Shown here: piece by piece, positions 59,580 to 64,000 of the stretch
How positions within the stretch are numbered: the first letter of the stretch is position 1
Layout of the letters: every line of letters begins with the position of its first letter
Source of the DNA: 3-1-20CM-4-69-9 sp963833655
GTDB lineage: Bacteria > Actinomycetota > Thermoleophilia > Gaiellales > Gaiellaceae
NCBI GenBank assembly: GCA_963833655.1
Contig: CAWHYL010000007.1
Location: forward strand, 372,001-436,000
Direction of reading: 5' to 3'
DNA length: 64,000 nt
The notes under the pieces: generated by a model
The model's input: the letters and a program-made list of their open reading frames with translations, nothing else
Database searches by the model: none
What the model was told of the DNA's origin: nothing
Position numbers and translations under genes: made by a program

Positions 59580-60154
59580 GGGCCGGGCGTTGCGTACCCG
59601 CGCATGCCGTCGAGCAGAACATCGAAGAAGCGGTCGGCGAGCCCGTCTGTGTCGGTTTCGGGGCGGATCCAGGTGTACGCCCAGTTCGCGGCGGAGAGGG
59701 CGAGCAGCGTCGCCGTTGCGTCATCGAGGTCGGTGCGGAGCCCACCGAGCTCGCGGCCCTCGCGGAAGAGCCCCCGGAACCGCTCCTCGTAGCGCCGCCG
59801 CTCGGCGACGAACTCGTCGCGACGCTCCCCCTCGAGGTAGCGCCACTCACGGATGAAGACGGTGGCGACGTCGAGCTGCTCGGCCACCACACGCAGATGC
59901 ACGCGGAGCGCGAGCCGGATCTTCTCCGCGGCCGGCAGCGTGTCGTCGACACCGTCAAGGGCTGCGTGGAACGCGGCCGCGCCGTCGCGCGCGACCTCCC
60001 AGAGCAGATCCGCTTTCGAGTCGATGTGCGCGTAGAGGGAGCCCTTCTGCACGCCCATGGCCTCGGCGAGATCGCCGATCGACGTCCCGTGGTAGCCCTT
60101 CTCGGCGAAGAGCCGCGCCGCCTGGCGCGTCAGCTCGGAACGCCGCGTTGCCAT
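59576..60154 (-). CDS. TetR-family regulator, probable PaaR
   Basis: 192 residues. N-terminal helix-turn-helix RQAARLFAEKGYHGTSIGDL with LAEAMGVQKGSLYAHI, typical TetR. The C-terminal ligand domain is of the acyl-CoA-binding type. A site matching the Thermus PaaR consensus CNAACGNNCGTTNG lies upstream of the divergent paaA gene and in front of this operon (60924-60937), so I infer it represses phenylacetate catabolism and its own operon, released by phenylacetyl-CoA. ATG 60154 overlaps the oxidoreductase gene by 25 bases. Confidence 0.85.
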   Translation of the reverse strand: MATRRSELTRQAARLFAEKGYHGTSIGDLAEAMGVQKGSLYAHIDSKADLLWEVARDGAAAFHAALDGVDDTLPAAEKIRLALRVHLRVVAEQLDVATVFIREWRYLEGERRDEFVAERRRYEERFRGLFREGRELGGLRTDLDDATATLLALSAANWAYTWIRPETDTDGLADRFFDVLLDGMRGYATPGP

Positions 60155-60912
60155 TCGGCTGTCCGGGCGCGGAAAACCTCCGCAGCCGCCTCGTGAAAAC
60201 CGCCTGGCAGATCGTCGGCCTCGAACGCCGCGGCGATCTCCTCCATCTCGCCGACCCAGCGCCAGCCCTTGGCTGCCGACGAGCGCTCGGCACGGTCGAG
60301 CGCGTCGGGCAAATGGGGCAGCGAGTCGCGCCACTCCCGGAGCAGCCCATCGGCGACGCCCTCCGCTCGCGCGAAGGCGTCGATGGCGAGCAGCAATGCG
60401 ACCGTGCCTTTCGTCCAGGCCGCGTAGGCGAGCTTCAGTGCCGACGCCGCACCGACGTCGCGCGAGACGACACGGCTGATCACGCCGGTCCCGGCGAACA
60501 GGTCGGCCGCGGCGTCAGCCTCCTCCCCCGAGAGATAGAGGTGCGTCGTCGTCGGCGGCCGCGGCGGGGCGCCGACGATGCCGCCGTCGACGCAGCGAAC
60601 CTCCGTGATCGCCCTCACGGTCGCCGGTGCGAGGGCGTTCGCATCGACGTACAGCCCCTCGAACCCGGCGACGGAGCGAGCGACCTCCAGCGCCGCGTGC
60701 GGCGGGCAGATCGAGAGGATGACCTCGCTCTCGCGGGCCAGCGCTTCGAGGCTGCCGACGTCGTCGAGGCCCGCGTCTTCGGCACGTCGGCGAGTGGCTT
60801 CGCTGCGGCCTTCGGAGACCCACAAGACCGTCTTGCCGGAGCGCACCAGCTCCGCGCCGACGGCCGCCCCCATCTCGCCGGGATGCAACAGGCCGACGAT
60901 GTGCTCAGCCAC
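60130..60912 (-). CDS. NAD(P)-binding 6-phosphogluconate-dehydrogenase-like oxidoreductase (DUF1932)
   Basis: 260 residues from GTG 60912 (VAEHIVGLLHPGEMGAAVGA). The Rossmann site resembles G-x-x-x-MG of beta-hydroxyacid dehydrogenases; VILSICPPHAALEVA and LYVDANALAPATVRAI follow, then the C-terminal KLAYAAWTKGTVALLLAI helix with the Lys-type active-site region. DUF1932-type C-terminal domain likely. Its place beside paa genes and TetR suggests a role on a hydroxyacyl or phenolic intermediate, but nothing in the sequence fixes the substrate. First gene of the minus-strand operon. Confidence 0.83.
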   Translation of the reverse strand: MAEHIVGLLHPGEMGAAVGAELVRSGKTVLWVSEGRSEATRRRAEDAGLDDVGSLEALARESEVILSICPPHAALEVARSVAGFEGLYVDANALAPATVRAITEVRCVDGGIVGAPPRPPTTTHLYLSGEEADAAADLFAGTGVISRVVSRDVGAASALKLAYAAWTKGTVALLLAIDAFARAEGVADGLLREWRDSLPHLPDALDRAERSSAAKGWRWVGEMEEIAAAFEADDLPGGFHEAAAEVFRARTAEWQRGVPS

Positions 60913-60923
60913 TAAACTGAACC

Positions 60924-60937
60924 CTAACGATCGTTCG
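60924..60937. promoter_or_regulatory. PaaR-type operator between divergent operons
   Basis: CTAACGATCGTTCG (60924-60937) matches the T. thermophilus PaaR consensus CNAACGNNCGTTNG at all fixed positions, and AACGATCGTT inside it is a perfect palindrome. It lies in the 38 bases between the oxidoreductase-TetR operon and paaA, so one site can control both. GGGAGG at 60941-60946 is the paaA ribosome-binding site. Confidence 0.75.
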
Positions 60938-60950
60938 GTTGGGAGGCCAG

Positions 60951-61850
60951 ATGACGGAGCGCGAAGGGGCATTCCTCGAGTACGTCCAGTCGGGCGGACA
61001 GGTCGAGACGTCCGACTGGATGCCCGACGACTACCGGGCGAAGCTCGTCAAGTTCATCGAGATGCACGGGAACTCGGAGCTGATGGGCGTGCTGCCCGAG
61101 CGCGAGTGGATCCTCCGCGCACCGACGCTGCAGCGCAAGCTCGCGCTGACGGCGAAGGTGCAGGACGAGGTCGGCCACTCGCAGCTGATCTACCGCGTCG
61201 TCGAGGATCTCGGCAAGCCGCGCGAGCAGTGTCTCGACGACCTCATCTCGGGAAAGGCGAAGTTCCACAACGTCTTCCACTACCCGACGAAGACCTGGGG
61301 CGACGTCGGCGTGATCGCATGGCTCGTCGATGCGGCCGCGATCATCTCGCAGAAGGCGTTGCTCAAGTGCTCCTACGCGCCGTACGCGCGGATCATGAAG
61401 AAGATCTGCTGGGAGGAGTCATTCCACATCCTCCACGGCCGCGACGTCGTGCTGACCCTGATGAACGGGACGGACGCCCAGCGCGAGCTCGTGCAGGAAG
61501 CGCTGAACCGCTGGTGGGGCCCGCTGATGCAGTTCCACGGCAACCCGATCCCGAAGGACGAGGATCCGATGTACATCTGGCGGATCAAGTCGCAGGGGAA
61601 CGAGGAGGCGCGCCAGCAGTTCCTCGAGGGCTACGTGCCGCAGATCCGGGAGCTCGGCCTGAGCGTGCCGGACTCGAAGCTGCGGAAGAACGACGAGGGC
61701 GTCTGGGAGTACACCGAGCCCGACTGGGACGAGCTCCGCAACGTCGTCACCGGCCACGGCCCGAAATCGCAGGACCGGCTCGACCTACGCAGGCGCGCGC
61801 GCGAGAACTCGGCGTGGGTGCGCCAGGTCGTGCTCGCACGAGCCGCGTGA
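60951..61850 (+). CDS. paaA: Phenylacetyl-CoA 1,2-epoxidase subunit A
   Basis: 299 residues, catalytic di-iron subunit of the ring-epoxidising complex. The iron ligands are recognisable in KVQDEVGHSQLIY (Glu, His) and KICWEESFHILHG (Glu-Glu, His). ATG 60951 with the GGGAGG site is preferred to TTG 60939. HGNSELMGVLPEREWI and KCSYAPYARIMKKICWEE are family sequences. It starts the paaABCD operon that converts phenylacetyl-CoA to its ring-1,2-epoxide. Transcription is likely controlled by the PaaR-type site 14-27 bases upstream. Confidence 0.95.
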   Translation: MTEREGAFLEYVQSGGQVETSDWMPDDYRAKLVKFIEMHGNSELMGVLPEREWILRAPTLQRKLALTAKVQDEVGHSQLIYRVVEDLGKPREQCLDDLISGKAKFHNVFHYPTKTWGDVGVIAWLVDAAAIISQKALLKCSYAPYARIMKKICWEESFHILHGRDVVLTLMNGTDAQRELVQEALNRWWGPLMQFHGNPIPKDEDPMYIWRIKSQGNEEARQQFLEGYVPQIRELGLSVPDSKLRKNDEGVWEYTEPDWDELRNVVTGHGPKSQDRLDLRRRARENSAWVRQVVLARAA

Positions 61851-62137
61851 TCTACGAAGTCTTCAGGCAGGAGCGAAAGGGGCAGCCACTCCAGCACGCG
61901 GGCTCGGTCGAGGCTGCGAACGACGCGTTCGCCGACGTCTACGCGCGCGAGCAGTACGGCCGGCGCGGCGAGTCGACGTCCCTCTGGATCGTCCCGCGCG
62001 ACGCAGTGATCGAGATTGACGAGTTCGTCGACGAGCTGCATCGCAACTACCACCGCGTGGACGGCTATCCGTTGAAGGAGAAACTCAGGGAGGCACGTGA
62101 ACGAGCAGGAACAGCAGCTCCTGCTGCAAATCGCTGA
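61847..62137 (+). CDS. paaB: Phenylacetyl-CoA epoxidase subunit B
   Basis: 96 residues, structural subunit of the PaaABCE complex. Start VIYEVFRQERKGQPLQHAGS (the usual YEVFRQ..G.P..H.G) with GSVEAANDAFADVYA and SLWIVPRDAV. GTG 61847 overlaps the paaA stop as GTGA. The 3' end overlaps paaC by 41 bases, more than most junctions here. The longer open frame upstream belongs to a shadow of paaA. Confidence 0.93.
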   Translation: MIYEVFRQERKGQPLQHAGSVEAANDAFADVYAREQYGRRGESTSLWIVPRDAVIEIDEFVDELHRNYHRVDGYPLKEKLREARERAGTAAPAANR

Positions 62138-62675
62138 CGACGAGCTCGTCCTCGGCTGGCGCGACTCGGAGTGGACCGGCATCGCGCCGCTCCTCGAGGA
62201 GGACGTCGCCTTCTCGTCGATCGCGCAGAACGAGATCGGCCATGCACGCGCGCTGTACGAGCTCGTGGCCCGCGAGCGCGGCACGACCGCCGACGAGCTC
62301 GCGTTCGACCGGGCACCTGACGAGTACCGCAACTCGCGCCTCGTCGAGCTGCGGCTGCTCGACTGGGAGAAGACGATCGCACGCCACTGGCTCTACGAGC
62401 AGGCCGACGCGGAGCGGCTCGAGCGGCTGAAGCAGTCCGAGGACGCGGAGGTCTCCGGACTCGCGGCGAAGATCGACCGCGAGGAGGCGTACCACCGCAT
62501 GCACGCCGAGATGTGGTTCGACCGGCTGAAGGACGAGCCGCGGTTCACGAGCGCGCTCGACGAGCTCCGGCCGTTGTTGGACGAGGGACGGCAAGAGCAC
62601 ACACCCGAGCTGGGCGAGCTCTGGGAGGAGATGACGATCGTGCGCCGCTCGCAGCCGGCGGGGACGACGTGGTGA
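62097..62675 (+). CDS. paaC: Phenylacetyl-CoA epoxidase subunit C
   Basis: 192 residues, ferritin-like scaffold partner of PaaA. DDELVLGWRDSEWTGIAPLL and SSIAQNEIGHARALYELVA are characteristic; the di-iron set is incomplete compared with PaaA, as expected. GTG 62097 is preceded by AGGGAGG (62087-62093), an excellent ribosome site, despite lying inside paaB. It is shorter than E. coli PaaC (248). The stop overlaps paaD by 4 bases. Confidence 0.9.
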   Translation: MNEQEQQLLLQIADDELVLGWRDSEWTGIAPLLEEDVAFSSIAQNEIGHARALYELVARERGTTADELAFDRAPDEYRNSRLVELRLLDWEKTIARHWLYEQADAERLERLKQSEDAEVSGLAAKIDREEAYHRMHAEMWFDRLKDEPRFTSALDELRPLLDEGRQEHTPELGELWEEMTIVRRSQPAGTTW

Positions 62676-63154
62676 CCGCGAAGCAGGTCTGGGACGCGCT
62701 GGCGGAGATCCCTGACCCCGAGATTCCGGTCATCTCGCTCGTCGACCTCGGCGTGATCCGCGACGTCGGCGTCCAGAACGGCAACGTGCACGTCCGGTTC
62801 ACGCCCACGTTCCTCGGCTGCCCGGCGCTCGAGGTGATGCGCGACGCGATGGCGGAGCGGATTCGTGCCCTCGGTGCGGAGCCCGAGATCGAAGTGCTCA
62901 CCGACGACTCCTGGTCGACCGACCGCATCACGCCCGCGGGACGGGAGAAGCTGCGCACCGCGGGCTTCGCGCCACCGGCGCCGCGCGAAGCGTCCGCGCC
63001 GACGCTCGTTCAGCTGCAGTCGAACGTCTTCCGCTGTCCGTACTGCGGCTCGACCGACACGCGGCTCGACAACATCTTCGGGCCGACGCCCTGCCGGTCG
63101 CTGCGCTACTGCTCGAGCTGCAGACAGCCGTTCGAGCAGTTCAAGACGATCTAG
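62672..63154 (+). CDS. paaD: PaaD-type maturation protein (DUF59 plus zinc-ribbon)
   Basis: 160 residues. N-terminal MIP18/DUF59 fold (IPDPEIPVISLVDLGVIRDV, TPTFLGCPALEVM with its Cys) and a C-terminal zinc ribbon, CPYCGSTDTR then CRSLRYCSSCRQPF. PaaD helps assemble the iron-sulfur enzyme of the epoxidase. GTG 62672 overlaps the paaC stop (GTGA). No paaE reductase gene follows; the next gene converges on the other strand with a 4-base overlap. Confidence 0.93.
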   Translation: MTAKQVWDALAEIPDPEIPVISLVDLGVIRDVGVQNGNVHVRFTPTFLGCPALEVMRDAMAERIRALGAEPEIEVLTDDSWSTDRITPAGREKLRTAGFAPPAPREASAPTLVQLQSNVFRCPYCGSTDTRLDNIFGPTPCRSLRYCSSCRQPFEQFKTI

Positions 63155-64000
63155 GGCGCAATGACGAGAGCGCCGAGCTCGAGCAGGTCGCGCACGGCGT
63201 CGACTGCGTCGCGTTCCAGCCCAGCGCGCTCCGTCGCCGAGAGGTCGAGCCTGTCGGCGACCGTAGCGACCACATCACCGAGCGACAGGCGGCCGTCGAG
63301 CGACGCGACGATGTCGAGCACCTCGGGTTCGACGTCGACGACGGCGTGCATTCCTTCGCACAGCCGAATCCTCGCTTCGACGATCGCGGCCTCGCCGTCG
63401 TCCGGCTCGAGCTCCTGTTCCAGCGACAGAGCAATCCCGAGCGAGAGTCGCTCTTCGAGCAAGTCGCCGTCTTCGTCGAGAGCCGACAGTCGCTCACGTG
63501 CAGCGAACGCCTGCCGGATCTGCTCGTCGGCAACGTCCAGGTCGTCGTCGTCGATCGTGTCGACGCGCGCCTCGCCTCCGCCTGGGCGCTTGTGCAGCAG
63601 CACAGCGCCTTCGCTGATCCAGCGCACGCCCAACCGCTCGAAGTACGCCGTCCACTCGTCGAGCGCGCGGCCGAATGCCTCCCCCTCGAGGTGGGAGTTC
63701 CACGACGTCGCGTGACTGACCGGGTCAGCGTCCCAGATCGCCAGGATCCAGCTGTCGCAGCCCGTCCCGTCGGTCCACTCGAACGCGTGCTCGTCCGGCG
63801 CGTTCTGGTCGTGGGCGAGCCAGCTCACGAGCAGCGTCGCGTACCCGCCGTCCGTCAGATGCGCGGCGGCGTCCCGTACCACTCGCGCCGAGAAGTCGTC
63901 GGCCTCGAAGCCTGAGTCGCGGTACGCCCATCGGCTCTCGGGTGAGACCACGTACGGCGCGTTGCACGTGATCAGGTCGAATGTCTCGCCTGCGACCGGC
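63151..64000 (-). CDS. Class I SAM-dependent methyltransferase, partial at window end
   Basis: The 3' part of a gene running past 64000; the upstream part with the SAM site is outside. The visible N-terminal end shows ITCNAPYVVSPESRWAYRDS, a variant of the (N/D)PPY motif of HemK/PrmC and N-methyltransferases, then a large C-terminal extension of about 150 residues: EWTAYFERLGVRWISEGAVL and a helical, acidic tail ending LLELGALVIAP. The tail resembles uncharacterised actinobacterial methyltransferase extensions; its role is unknown. Convergent with paaD, 4-base overlap. Confidence 0.82.
   Translation of the reverse strand, partial: PVAGETFDLITCNAPYVVSPESRWAYRDSGFEADDFSARVVRDAAAHLTDGGYATLLVSWLAHDQNAPDEHAFEWTDGTGCDSWILAIWDADPVSHATSWNSHLEGEAFGRALDEWTAYFERLGVRWISEGAVLLHKRPGGGEARVDTIDDDDLDVADEQIRQAFAARERLSALDEDGDLLEERLSLGIALSLEQELEPDDGEAAIVEARIRLCEGMHAVVDVEPEVLDIVASLDGRLSLGDVVATVADRLDLSATERAGLERDAVDAVRDLLELGALVIAP

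Noticed and set aside
60939..60950. TTG 60939 as the paaA start
   Set aside because: GGGAGG ends 4 bases before ATG 60951 and the family N-terminus starts there; TTG lies directly beside the operator.

Overview
The window is GC-rich, almost gap-free bacterial DNA. No stretch of 300 bases lacks a gene, and most neighbours overlap by 1-40 bases (ATGA, GTGA, TTGA and TGATG junctions are everywhere). It suggests a deep-branching actinobacterium, probably class Thermoleophilia (Gaiellales/Solirubrobacterales-like). The clues are high third-position GC, frequent GTG and TTG starts, a UvrD2-type helicase with HRDC domain, futalosine-pathway menaquinone genes, a Rieske protein with three membrane segments, and a paaABCD operon with a Thermus-like PaaR site. 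The taxonomy is inference. I saw no tRNA, rRNA, CRISPR array or insertion sequence.

Region 1 (1-2892, +) has the end of an unknown gene, an O-antigen-ligase-like membrane protein and a membrane-anchored PQQ-type beta-propeller. Region 2 (2842-12904, -) is the most striking part: a 12-gene run read from a LysR regulator towards a sulfotransferase. It holds a maleylacetate-reductase-like dehydrogenase, a short fumarate-reductase-like flavoprotein, a two-subunit class I fumarase-type hydro-lyase, phosphosulfolactate synthase (ComA), APS reductase, APS kinase, ATP sulfurylase, a TauE/SafE exporter, an Ig-like secreted protein and a sulfotransferase. No sulfite reductase is present. I read it as a candidate C3-sulfonate production/export operon with a PAPS branch to a sulfotransferase.

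Region 3 (12999-25594) has a MazF-type toxin/antitoxin pair, a phosphoglycosyl transferase, a Na+/H+ antiporter, an asnB-wecB-DUF354 operon, a UvrD2 helicase, a sugar-nucleotide 4,6-dehydratase/aminotransferase pair and a DedA protein. It is mostly a cell-surface polysaccharide locus. Region 4 (25605-43285, -) is a long run of respiratory-cofactor genes: AI-2E-family permease, hemB, hemL, two small unknowns, a cyclase/ATPase/TPR regulator, ubiD, qcrA, qcrB, qcrC (subunit IV-cytochrome c fusion), ubiX, menG, polyprenyl synthase, mqnE, a VOC protein, mqnA and mqnC, ending in a phosphodiester glycosidase.

Region 5 (43427-52436) has an M23-like protein lacking the usual histidine, ymdB with an apparent CTG start, a cyclase relic, a GST, two GT-C-like membrane proteins, GtrA, a PRC-barrel protein, pcm, an alkaline-phosphatase-superfamily enzyme preceded by an imperfect tandem repeat, and a thioredoxin-fold protein without the CxxC. 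Region 6 (52529-60912, -) has a branched-chain 2-oxoacid dehydrogenase operon interrupted by a HIRAN protein and an acetamidase/formamidase homologue, then an S41-like protease, a PadR regulator whose start codon lies in the loop of a perfect hairpin, a lipid kinase, a TetR (PaaR-like) regulator and an NAD-binding oxidoreductase. Region 7 (60951-64000) has paaABCD and the 3' part of a methyltransferase gene running off the end.
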